The position numbers were made by a program, and so were the translations under genes. From IMG/VR virus record IMGVR_UViG_3300046000_009272, positions 1-39,019 of that record: 39,019 nt of DNA; one strand, 5' to 3'. A model generated the notes under the pieces. The model ran no database searches and was not told where the DNA came from. It was given only the letters and a program-made list of their open reading frames with translations. Shown here one piece after another: positions 30,103 through 37,314 of this stretch. Each line of letters starts with the position of its first letter. Within the stretch, counting starts at the first letter, position 1. This DNA is from a virus.

Positions 30103-30623
30103 GCCCCACCATCCTCACCCATAGCGGCATCAGTTTCAACCTGCTGAATCCCGACCCCGACCTGATCGAGATCGAAGACATCGCGCACGCCCTGTCGCAC
30201 CTGTGCCGTTTCACCGGCCACACCAACCGCTTTTACAGCGTGGCGGAGCATAGTGTCCGGGCAGCCCTGCACGTCGCGCCAGAGTTCGCGCTGGAGGCGT
30301 TGCTGCACGACGCCACGGAGGCCTACCTGGGCGACGTATCCAGCCCGCTCAAAGCCTTGCTGCGTGAATACCGCCTGATCGAGCTCCAACTAGACCTCGT
30401 CATCCGCGAGCGCTTTGGCCTACCCCTGAAACAGTCGCCCCAAGTAAAGCAGGCAGACCTGGCCATGCTGGCAACCGAACGCACGCACCTGATGCCCGTC
30501 ACTAACGAGCACTGGCCCTTGCTGGACGGCATTGCACCCGCCGACTCTATCGAAGTGCCCCTCACTTCCATACAGGCCTACAACCTGTTTATCTACCGCT
30601 TCAACTCGCTTCATAAATCATGA
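30099..30623 (+). CDS. HD-domain phosphohydrolase, YfbR-like
   Basis: The 174-residue protein has HALSHLCRFTGHT (about 30-42), YSVAEHS with His51, LLHDATE with His70-Asp71 and Asp120, the metal ligands of HD phosphohydrolases. YfbR-type enzymes remove phosphate from deoxynucleoside monophosphates. In a phage this may tune nucleotide pools during replication. It is coupled to both neighbours (ATGA). A link to the DGR, which needs dNTPs for cDNA, is possible but not shown. Confidence 0.85.
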   Translation: MSPTILTHSGISFNLLNPDPDLIEIEDIAHALSHLCRFTGHTNRFYSVAEHSVRAALHVAPEFALEALLHDATEAYLGDVSSPLKALLREYRLIELQLDLVIRERFGLPLKQSPQVKQADLAMLATERTHLMPVTNEHWPLLDGIAPADSIEVPLTSIQAYNLFIYRFNSLHKS

Positions 30624-30844
30624 AGATGAAACGCTACACCCCAAGCGGTACATCCACCGCGGGCTCCATGTGCATAGGCCCCGCCACCACCAAAGGCGCC
30701 TACAGCACGACCAAGCACAGCCCATCCACCGCCACGCGCCCAGGCGCCAACGATGCGCTGGCACTGCCCACACGCATAGGCGACCAGCTGCACCACCGCA
30801 ATGGCCGCATCACTTCTTTCTCAACCCCAAAGGCACGTAAATGA
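30620..30844 (+). CDS. Small basic hypothetical upstream of the DGR
   Basis: The 74-residue, Thr/Ser/Arg/Lys-rich protein (MKMKRYTPSGTSTAGSMCIG...) has low hydrophobic content and may be largely disordered. It is coupled by ATGA at both ends, which supports translation. An ATG two codons later is an alternative start. Function unknown. Confidence 0.55.
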   Translation: MKMKRYTPSGTSTAGSMCIGPATTKGAYSTTKHSPSTATRPGANDALALPTRIGDQLHHRNGRITSFSTPKARK

Positions 30845-31233
30845 CCAACGCACCCACCACCACACTCACCCTATCCAGCCTGCCCAACCTGGGCGCCCCA
30901 CTGGATGGAGGCACCTTTGCAGGGATCACCACTAAAAGCGACGGCACCCACTGCGCCGTGGTTCTGCTGCCCGAGCAAGGTGAAAAGCTCACCTGGAAGA
31001 AGGCCATGAACTGGGCCGCCAAACAAGGTGGAGAACTGCCAAGCCGCCCTGTTGCCGCCCTGCTTTTTGCTAATGCCAAAAGCCAGCTCAAACCCAAATG
31101 GCACTGGACCAGCGAGGAGGAGGACGCTTCCTACGCTTGGCATTGCTACTTCAGCTTCGGCATCCAGAGCACCATCCTCAAGAGCGACGAAGGTAGTGCT
31201 GTTGCCGTCCGCCTGATTCACCTCACCAATTAA
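30841..31233 (+). CDS. DGR target protein 1, C-type-lectin-like
   Basis: The 130-residue protein ends in a variable repeat. Its core pattern (LTWKKAMNWAAKQGGELPSR, then LLFANAKSQLKPKWHWTSEE and C-terminal EGSAVAVR) is the CLec / DUF1566-like ligand-binding fold used by DGR targets. The variable residues (His, Tyr, Ser, Phe, Ile, Ser, Thr, Ile at template Asn sites) lie at about 101-116. There is no signal peptide, membrane segment or tail-fibre domain. It is homologous to the next gene, so the two arose by duplication. The start overlaps the previous stop as ATGA. Function and ligand are unknown. Confidence 0.88.
   Translation: MTNAPTTTLTLSSLPNLGAPLDGGTFAGITTKSDGTHCAVVLLPEQGEKLTWKKAMNWAAKQGGELPSRPVAALLFANAKSQLKPKWHWTSEEEDASYAWHCYFSFGIQSTILKSDEGSAVAVRLIHLTN
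31124..31212 (+). repeat. VR1: variable repeat of target 1
   Basis: This 89-base block matches the template at 32291-32379 except at 11 positions. Ten of the changes are at template adenines. The other is T to G at 31186 (template 32353). The last 26 bases (GAAGGTAGTGCTG...) are identical to the template and form the IMH-like anchor. Confidence 0.93.
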
Positions 31234-31264
31234 TCCTTCAGTCCTTTTTTTTCAGGAGCCAACC
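31213..31264 (+). other. Shared 3' flank of the variable repeats
   Basis: Just after each variable repeat's gene end lies the motif TTAATYCTTCAGTCCTTT (31229-31247 and again at 31720-31738). It continues here into an eight-T run and then into a strong AGGAG ribosome site for target 2. The copy after VR2 can fold a small CAGT-loop-ACTG hairpin. It may help target recognition or be a relic of gene duplication. Confidence 0.55.
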
Positions 31265-31723
31265 ATGCCACCCATCACCCTTGAAGCCATTGAAGCCAAA
31301 CAGACCGAGCTGAGTCAGCTTATTACCAAATTCAAAGCACAGCCGCAAACCACAATAAACACATTCCCCGCGGTCGACATCGAACTATTCCCCGGAGAAC
31401 ACTATGCCGGCCCCGTGCTGGACGAATCCGGCAAGGTCACCCACCACCTGGTGCTGATGGCCCAGCAGCCAGACGGCAAGCTGAATTGGCAGGCGGCTAT
31501 GGACTGGGCCGAAGAAGTGGGCGGAACCCTCCCCACTCGGCAAGAGCAAGCCCTGCTGTTTGCCAACTGCAAACCCCACCTGCAACCCGCATGGCACTGG
31601 TCCAGCGAGACGCATGCGGATGACGCTTCCTTCGCTTGGCATTGCGACTTCGACCTCGGCAGCCAGGACGACGACCTCAAGAGCTACGAAGGTAGTGCTG
31701 TTGCCGTCCGCAGATTCCTTTAA
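31265..31723 (+). CDS. DGR target protein 2, C-type-lectin-like
   Basis: The 152-residue paralogue of target 1 has an extra N-terminal helix (MPPITLEAIEAKQTELSQLI, then TKFKAQ) before the shared lectin-like core (LNWQAAMDWAEEVGGTLPTR, then LLFANCKPHLQPAWHWSSET). Variable residues (His, Asp, Asp, Leu, Ser, Asp, Asp, Asp) make an acidic surface, unlike target 1. An AGGAG stands seven bases before the ATG. No secretion or tail-fibre sequence is visible. Confidence 0.88.
   Translation: MPPITLEAIEAKQTELSQLITKFKAQPQTTINTFPAVDIELFPGEHYAGPVLDESGKVTHHLVLMAQQPDGKLNWQAAMDWAEEVGGTLPTRQEQALLFANCKPHLQPAWHWSSETHADDASFAWHCDFDLGSQDDDLKSYEGSAVAVRRFL
31623..31715 (+). repeat. VR2: variable repeat of target 2
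   Basis: This block matches the template at 32291-32383 except at 11 positions, and all 11 are template adenines. Identity at the 3' end continues four bases further than in VR1 (through AGAT). The changes A to C at template base 18, A to T at 34 and A to T at 55 are shared with VR1. Confidence 0.95.
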
Positions 31724-31754
31724 TTCTTCAGTCCTTTAACTGAGCCCCGCCACC

Positions 31755-32117
31755 ATGGCACTGCACACCGAACTCCCGATCTACCGCACCGGCGTGCGCC
31801 TGCTTGACCTTGCAGTCAGCGCCCAGGTGCAAATGCCGCGCACCGTCAAACGTGCGCTGGGCGACAAGATCACCCAGCACTGCGTTGAAATGCTGGACCT
31901 GATGGCCCTGGCCAACGCCACACAGCGCGATGTCCGCGCAGGACATATTGACCAGCTGCTCACCCGCCAGCGGGCCATCACGGTCTTGCTGCGGGTCAGC
32001 CACGATGCACGGTACATCTCGCCCAAGCTGTGGGCGGATTCCATCGAGCTACTGGGCAGTGTCGGCAAGCAGGCTGGTGGTTGGCTCAAAACAGCGAACA
32101 GGGCGCCTGCTGTATGA
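31755..32117 (+). CDS. avd: Avd: DGR accessory variability protein
   Basis: The 120-residue, all-helical protein (LPIYRTGVRLLDLAVSAQVQ, then MPRTVKRALGDKITQHCVEM and LLTRQRAITVLLRVSHDARY) matches the four-helix-bundle Avd family, which forms a pentamer that binds the reverse transcriptase and template RNA and is needed for mutagenic cDNA synthesis. It lies between target genes and the template repeat, the usual place. Its stop overlaps an ATG in the RT frame (ATGA). Confidence 0.88.
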   Translation: MALHTELPIYRTGVRLLDLAVSAQVQMPRTVKRALGDKITQHCVEMLDLMALANATQRDVRAGHIDQLLTRQRAITVLLRVSHDARYISPKLWADSIELLGSVGKQAGGWLKTANRAPAV

Positions 32118-33472
32118 CGGTCAAGGCCCTCATACCCGTGCGCATAGTGAATCTGGTCACGCCGCTGCCCCATAAGGGCACCGACATGCACACCACGGAG
32201 ACCGCTGCCACCGCGCAGGCCTGGTCCGGTGCAGCTGCCCGTCTGATCGGCTCTAGCCTTCGGACAGGCAGCCTACATAGCGCGATTGGTACGCTTCCTA
32301 CGCTTGGAATTGCAACTTCAACAACGGCAACCAGAACAACAACCACAAGAGCTACGAAGGTAGTGCTGTTGCCGTCCGCAGATCCACACCTGTTCCAGCG
32401 ACTGGTGCAAGCCTACCTCGATTGCCGACGCACCAAGCGCAACAGCGCCAGTGCACTGGCCTTCGAGGCCCAGGCTGAGCACAACCTCTACCAACTCTAC
32501 GAGGAACTGGCCTCGGGCACCTACCAGCCAGGGCACTCTGTCTGCTTTGTCATCACCCACCCCAAGCCACGCGAGGTGTGGGCGGCACGCTTTCGGGACC
32601 GCATCGTGCACCACTTGCTTTACAACCACATTGCGCCGCGTTTTCATGCCCGCTTTGTGGCCGACAGCTGTGCGTGCATCCCCGGCCGGGGCACGCTCTA
32701 CGCAGCCAAGCGGCTGGAGCACCAGGTGCGCAGTCATACGCAGAACTGGAGCTGCCCCGCCCACTACCTCAAGTGCGATCTGGCCAACTTCTTTGTCTCC
32801 ATCGACAAAACAGTGCTGCTGGCACAGCTGCAGCGCCAGGTGACAGAGCCGTGGTGGATGGCGCTGGCCAGTGTCATCCTGATGCACGACCCACGCCAGT
32901 CGGTCGAGGTGCGCGGCACCCGCGCCGAGCTGGCCTTGGTGCCACCACACAAGAGCCTGTTCAACGCACCCGATGGCTACGGCCTGCCCATCGGCAACCT
33001 GAGCAGCCAGTTCTTCGCCAACGTGCTGCTGGATGACCTGGACCAGTTTGCCAAGCACCGCCTGCAGGCACCTCACTACGTGCGCTACGTGGATGACTTC
33101 ATACTGCTGCACGACAGCACCCAATGGCTCACCCAGGCACGCCTGCATATCGAAGCCAAGTTGGGAGAACTGCACCTGCAGCTGAACCCACGCAAGACCG
33201 TGATGCAGCCCATCGCACGCGGCATCGATTTCGTTGGCCACCTGGTCAAACCATGGCGGCGCATCACCCGCCGCAAGACCGTGCATATGGCGCTGGATCG
33301 CCTGCAGGACATGCCCGCAGCCGACCTGCACCAGTCTGCCAATAGCTATTTCGGCCTGCTCCGCCAAGCCACCCACAGCCACCACGACCGCACCCGCGTT
33401 GCCAAGCTGATGCTTCAACGTGGGCATGTAGTTCAGGGCGACATGACCAAGATTTACCGCAAAAAAGGATAA
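32114..33472 (+). CDS. DGR reverse transcriptase
   Basis: The polymerase copies the template RNA into cDNA, misreading adenines. The conserved part starts with FQRLVQAYLDCRRTKRNSAS near 32390. It includes FVITHPKPREVWAARFRDRI (motif 0/1), LKCDLANFFVSID (motif A), GLPIGNLSSQFFANV (DGR-type motif with GxPIGNxxSQ) and YVDD at 33086-33097. The start is uncertain: the frame is open from an ATG at 32114 coupled to avd, but this would translate through the template repeat. A GTG at 32363 or TTG at 32369, at the end of the template, would give the usual RT length. Confidence 0.93.
   Translation: MTVKALIPVRIVNLVTPLPHKGTDMHTTETAATAQAWSGAAARLIGSSLRTGSLHSAIGTLPTLGIATSTTATRTTTTRATKVVLLPSADPHLFQRLVQAYLDCRRTKRNSASALAFEAQAEHNLYQLYEELASGTYQPGHSVCFVITHPKPREVWAARFRDRIVHHLLYNHIAPRFHARFVADSCACIPGRGTLYAAKRLEHQVRSHTQNWSCPAHYLKCDLANFFVSIDKTVLLAQLQRQVTEPWWMALASVILMHDPRQSVEVRGTRAELALVPPHKSLFNAPDGYGLPIGNLSSQFFANVLLDDLDQFAKHRLQAPHYVRYVDDFILLHDSTQWLTQARLHIEAKLGELHLQLNPRKTVMQPIARGIDFVGHLVKPWRRITRRKTVHMALDRLQDMPAADLHQSANSYFGLLRQATHSHHDRTRVAKLMLQRGHVVQGDMTKIYRKKG
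32291..32383 (+). repeat. TR: DGR template repeat
   Basis: This 93-base block sits between avd and the conserved RT part. In the target frame it encodes eight Asn codons (AAT/AAC) that become other residues in both targets. AAY codons can yield 15 residues by adenine change without making a stop. The 3' end (from GAAGGTAGTG) is constant in all three copies, as expected for the template end of the mutagenesis homing site. It should be transcribed as part of a template RNA that includes the avd end. Confidence 0.95.
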
Positions 33473-33477
33473 ACACC

Positions 33478-35532
33478 ATGACCGACGAATTCGCATCCAT
33501 CGAGCTGGCCCTGATCGCGTCCAGCCTAACCAACCCACGCAAGAGCTTTGACCAGGTGAAGCTGCAGGAGCTGGCCGACAGCATCCGCTCCAGTGGTGTG
33601 CACCAGCCCATCCTGGTGCGCCCTCTGCCCGGTAGCCGCTTGCAAGACACGTTTGACATCCATGCCGCAGGTGGCCACCTTAAGGTGCGCCCCACCTATG
33701 AGCTGGTGTGTGGCGAACGCCGATTCCGCGCTTCTGCGCTGGCCGAAGTGGCTACCATCCCCGCACTGATCCGCGTGCTGACCGACGATGAAGTGCTGGA
33801 GATCCAGATCGTTGAAAACCTGCAACGCGACGACTTGAGCGAGCTGGAGGAAGCCGAAGGCTACGACACACTGATGCAGCACAACGGCCTGAACGCGGAT
33901 GCCGTAGGCCTCAAGATCGGCAAAAGCCGTAGCCACGTGTATGCCCGCCTCAAACTGCTCGACCTGTCCATGGAGTGCAAGCAGGCCATGCGCGAGGGCA
34001 AGATCGACGCCAGCCGCGCCCTGTTGATTGCCCGCATCCCCGACAGCAAGCTGCAGATCAAGGCGCTGGAGTACGCCACCGAACCCGGCTACCAAGACGA
34101 CATGCCCAGCGTGCGCGAGTTGCAGCGGTGGTTGCGCCAAAACGTGATGCTGGTGCTGGATCGGGCGACCTTCAAGATTACCGACGCCCGCCTGGTAGAG
34201 GCCGCTGGCAGTTGCACCGCGTGCCCCAAGCGCACCGGCGCGAACCCCGATCTGTTTGTCGAGGTGGACAGCGATGACATTTGCACCGACCCCGCATGCT
34301 TTCACGACAAGGAAGCCGCCCACCGCGCCGAGCTGGTGAAGCGGGCCGAGTCCAAAGGCATGCGCATGGTGGAGGGCCAAGAGGCCAAGGAAATGTGCAA
34401 CCCATGGGAATCGGTGCCCCCCGGCTACAGCACGCTGGGCCAGGTGCGCAAAGACCTGGCTGCGGAAGGCCAAGAGCCTGACACCTTGCGCCACCTGTTG
34501 GGCAAAGACGCCCCCAACGCCATCCTATTTGAGCACCCGCGCACCAAGGAACTGATGGAGCTGGTGCCCACCGAAGAGGCCGAGGCAGTGCTGCTTGCCA
34601 AGGGCTTACTGAAGGTAGAAAACAGCGCCGCCATACGCAATGCGGAAGGCCTGCAGGACGAACTCGCAAACCTGCAAAAGAAGGTGGAGCAAGCCACCAT
34701 CAAGGCCATTCACAAGGCCACATTTGACGCGACCGTGGACGCGATCCGCTGCACATCGGACAAGGATGCGCCGGCGCTCTTTGGCGCAGCCTTCTTGCGT
34801 GCCTGGCTGGCTTCGCAGATTGACTGCGGCGTTGATGAGGAATATCTGGCCAGGGCTTTGGGCTACACCTTTCACGACGGCGAAGACGAAGTGGACGGCC
34901 TGACCATGCACATCCAGGCGTGCAGCAGCGCCAACCTGTACCGCGCCACGGCCATCCTCATGGCACAGGAGGATATGCACGTACCGTATGGCGACAACGT
35001 GCCCACGATCCTCAATGCGCTGGTCAAGCAACTGGCCATCGACACCAAAGCCGTGTCCAAGGATGCAAAGGACACCGTAAAAGCCGAATACGCCGAAAAA
35101 ATCAAGGTGGCCAAGGCCGAAATCGAAGCGCAGAAACTTGTTTTACCTACGACCCCGCTGGCGCAGCCTGACCTTGAGGCCGGGAAGGGTCCAAAGGCAG
35201 AAGCCAAGACAACCCGAGGCCCGCTGCGCAAGCCAAAGCTGAGCGCCGAGGATGCCAAATCAGGCATCGCTGCCGCGATGCAGGGCATGGAGCAGCCCGC
35301 GACTGCGCGGGCTGAGGCCCAGCAAGGCGAACTGGGGATCGGCTTTTGCGTTGGCCAGAAGGTGCGCGTAACCGATGACGTGGACAAACTGGCGCTGAAC
35401 AAGATCAAGTACAAGGGCAAGGAAGGCGCCATCACCGAGAAGCAAGGCGACTCGGCGTGGTGGGTCAGCTTCAAGGGCCGCACGGGCGGTCTGGCTTGCT
35501 TTGATGTGTCTGAGCTGGCGGTGGCAGCATGA
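33478..35532 (+). CDS. Long ParB-like nuclease/partition-type protein
   Basis: The 684-residue protein has a ParB N-terminal domain (TNPRKSFDQVKLQELADSIR at 18-37, CGERRFRAS at 78-86), an HTH (ADAVGLKIGKSRSHVYARLK at 140-159) and a likely zinc site with Cys246, Cys249, Cys269 and Cys274. The last 60 residues form a KOW-like beta domain (KVRVTDDVDKLALNKIKYKG, then GAITEKQGD). Long ParB-like proteins without ParA are common in phages, where they may regulate replication or act as nucleases. It starts six bases after the RT stop. Confidence 0.85.
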   Translation: MTDEFASIELALIASSLTNPRKSFDQVKLQELADSIRSSGVHQPILVRPLPGSRLQDTFDIHAAGGHLKVRPTYELVCGERRFRASALAEVATIPALIRVLTDDEVLEIQIVENLQRDDLSELEEAEGYDTLMQHNGLNADAVGLKIGKSRSHVYARLKLLDLSMECKQAMREGKIDASRALLIARIPDSKLQIKALEYATEPGYQDDMPSVRELQRWLRQNVMLVLDRATFKITDARLVEAAGSCTACPKRTGANPDLFVEVDSDDICTDPACFHDKEAAHRAELVKRAESKGMRMVEGQEAKEMCNPWESVPPGYSTLGQVRKDLAAEGQEPDTLRHLLGKDAPNAILFEHPRTKELMELVPTEEAEAVLLAKGLLKVENSAAIRNAEGLQDELANLQKKVEQATIKAIHKATFDATVDAIRCTSDKDAPALFGAAFLRAWLASQIDCGVDEEYLARALGYTFHDGEDEVDGLTMHIQACSSANLYRATAILMAQEDMHVPYGDNVPTILNALVKQLAIDTKAVSKDAKDTVKAEYAEKIKVAKAEIEAQKLVLPTTPLAQPDLEAGKGPKAEAKTTRGPLRKPKLSAEDAKSGIAAAMQGMEQPATARAEAQQGELGIGFCVGQKVRVTDDVDKLALNKIKYKGKEGAITEKQGDSAWWVSFKGRTGGLACFDVSELAVAA

Positions 35533-36035
35533 GAACCACCGCCCACGGCCGCAGACTGCCCCGCCGCCCACGCCCTATTGCAGTGAACACCCTCGCCCTT
35601 GCCATGAACGGCGCATCCAAGATCGACAAGCGGGACGCTGACGAACTGCTGGCCACCGTTCAAGCATCGTTCAAGGCTATGCGCGAAGGTGTGGGTGAGC
35701 TGCGCGACTGGTCAATCCTTGCCGGCACACTGGACGTGTCCATGGCCATCGAGCGCCAGGGCGTAGTGCGCGGCCTGCATGAACACCTGGCCACCGCCGA
35801 GACTGCACTGCAGTCGGTCTACCGCCGCGCCCGCAGTGCAGACGGATGGACGTCCACCCCCCTGTACTTTCACGAGCTGGACGCCCTGCGCGAGTTTGTG
35901 GACCTGCACGCCTTCCAGATGCGCAACCTGAGCCGCTCGGAGTTTGAGCAAGTCATCCAGACCGCCACCAGCCAGATCCGCAGCAATGGCGGCAAGGCAT
36001 CTGTGGTGCGGGCGGTTTCGGGAGTGGCAGCATGA
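35529..36035 (+). CDS. Phage hypothetical protein (168 aa)
   Basis: The protein has a basic N-terminus (MRTTAHGRRLPRRPRPIAVN) and a helical body (ELLATVQASFKAMREGVGEL, then AETALQSVYRRARS). ATGA overlaps on both sides show coupling to the ParB-like gene and the next gene. A common hypothetical in Burkholderiales prophages; no function is known to me. The family pattern (STPLYFHELDALREFVDLHA) is recognisable. Confidence 0.7.
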   Translation: MRTTAHGRRLPRRPRPIAVNTLALAMNGASKIDKRDADELLATVQASFKAMREGVGELRDWSILAGTLDVSMAIERQGVVRGLHEHLATAETALQSVYRRARSADGWTSTPLYFHELDALREFVDLHAFQMRNLSRSEFEQVIQTATSQIRSNGGKASVVRAVSGVAA

Positions 36036-36439
36036 GCCTCATTGACGAAATAAGAATCGCACAGCGTGATGCTGGCGAGGCCGCTGTGATGCGCAATCTG
36101 GAACGCCTCGGACTGGGTTCAATTGGCGACTACGCAACGGCCGAAGAAACAGCTTCTGTGATTCGCCTGGGCACGCCTGATGAGCTGTGGCTCAATGCCC
36201 AGTTGGACCGCATTGCCCCCAACCGATTTGATGCTGACGTTGGTGAAAGTGACGCCCTAGTCAAGCTGGTGTTTGAGTTGAAGGCGAAGCTAGTGAACGG
36301 ACCCGAGGTGCTTAACCTGGTCCAGACTTTTCGCCAATGCCAGCATCCCGACGCCGGCGAGGTCTATGACGCGATCGTGAGCGAGTTGCACCTGGACGCG
36401 AAGACCACTCAAGGCCCACGTGATGGAGTCAATTCATGA
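36032..36439 (+). CDS. Phage hypothetical protein (135 aa)
   Basis: The acidic, helical protein (MSLIDEIRIAQRDAGEAAVM...) has no motif I recognise. Coupled by ATGA to both neighbours. Base use is slightly less G+C-rich than in the ParB-like gene. Function unknown. Confidence 0.65.
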   Translation: MSLIDEIRIAQRDAGEAAVMRNLERLGLGSIGDYATAEETASVIRLGTPDELWLNAQLDRIAPNRFDADVGESDALVKLVFELKAKLVNGPEVLNLVQTFRQCQHPDAGEVYDAIVSELHLDAKTTQGPRDGVNS

Positions 36440-36684
36440 TCGCCGTAAAAATCAAAGTCTCAGAGCTGGGCCGCTCCGATCTGGCCCTGCTGGTGACCGA
36501 TGGCCAGCGCGAGGCATGGGTGCCATTCAGTCAGATCGAAGAGATCGAGGAAGAGCCCACCGGCCCGCTGCGCCTGGTAGCCGTCACCGCGATCGTGATA
36601 CCCGACTGGCTGGCCAAAGAAAAGGGCCTAGAGCCCTTGCAGCAAGATGACGACACGCTGGATCTGTTTGGAGACGCATCGTGA
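36436..36684 (+). CDS. Small phage protein (82 aa)
   Basis: The product (MIAVKIKVSELGRSDLALLV, then TDGQREAWVPFSQIEEIEEE) is a small beta-rich protein with an acidic C-terminus. The pattern of WVP.SQI.E is shared with other small phage proteins of unknown role. Coupled by ATGA on both sides. Confidence 0.66.
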   Translation: MIAVKIKVSELGRSDLALLVTDGQREAWVPFSQIEEIEEEPTGPLRLVAVTAIVIPDWLAKEKGLEPLQQDDDTLDLFGDAS

Positions 36685-37022
36685 GCGCATTCAAAATCTT
36701 TCCCCTGAGCCGCGCCATGCACTACATCGAGGTTGCTGGCCAGCAATATCAGCCCAGCAACGGAACTGAGGGCGTGGCGTTCATTGATGGCTGGTGCTCG
36801 CATTGCGCTCGCGACAAAGCGATGCGTGAAGGCGAACCTGTAGAAGAGTGCGATGACCGGGAACTCTGCCCAATCATCGCCCGATCTATGGCTGATGGAG
36901 GCGCACCCGAGTGGGTCTACGGATCAGATGGCCAACCGCGCTGTACGGAGTATGTGGAGCACGGCCAGCCTATTCCTTATCGCTGCCCTGATACCAATGA
37001 CATGTTCGGAGGTCCACCGTGA
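36681..37022 (+). CDS. Cysteine-rich phage protein (113 aa)
   Basis: The product contains WCSHCARDKAMREG and then CDDRELCPIIARS and RCPDTNDMF, so several Cys pairs may bind zinc. It starts MSAFKIFPLSRAMHYIEVAG. Coupled by ATGA to the gene before and by GTGA to the gene after. Function unknown. Confidence 0.66.
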   Translation: MSAFKIFPLSRAMHYIEVAGQQYQPSNGTEGVAFIDGWCSHCARDKAMREGEPVEECDDRELCPIIARSMADGGAPEWVYGSDGQPRCTEYVEHGQPIPYRCPDTNDMFGGPP

Positions 37023-37171
37023 GCGCCGCATGGAAAGCCTTTGCCAAGGCCTATCACGTCCACCACTTTGCATGCCCGACCTGCATTGCGGCAGGGCTTG
37101 GAATCAGTCAGCGCTGCGACATTGGCAGCCCGCTGTGGAGCGCGTACCAGGAGAACGCAAATGTGCACTAA
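37019..37171 (+). CDS. Small zinc-knuckle-like protein (50 aa)
   Basis: A GTG start overlaps the previous stop. The product (MSAAWKAFAKAYHVHHFACP, then TCIAAGLGISQRCDIGSPLW) has CPTC and a further Cys about 12 residues later, plus three His before them. Small proteins with HFACPTCxAAG are common in Burkholderiales phages. Likely zinc-binding; role unknown. Confidence 0.65.
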   Translation: MSAAWKAFAKAYHVHHFACPTCIAAGLGISQRCDIGSPLWSAYQENANVH

Positions 37172-37314
37172 TTTTCTTCACCACTGCCATCGCAATGCTC
37201 CGTGCTTGACCCTTAGTTGTGCCACGCATGCTGATCAACCTCGTGACGCGGTTACGTCCTTGCAGCCTCGTGTAGCAGGGAAGGAAGAGGCCATTGAGAC
37301 GGCGGGTAGTGGGT

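Noticed and set aside
32318-33538. Minus-strand ORF opposite the reverse transcriptase
   Set aside because: Shadow of the RT gene, which has all polymerase motifs on the plus strand.
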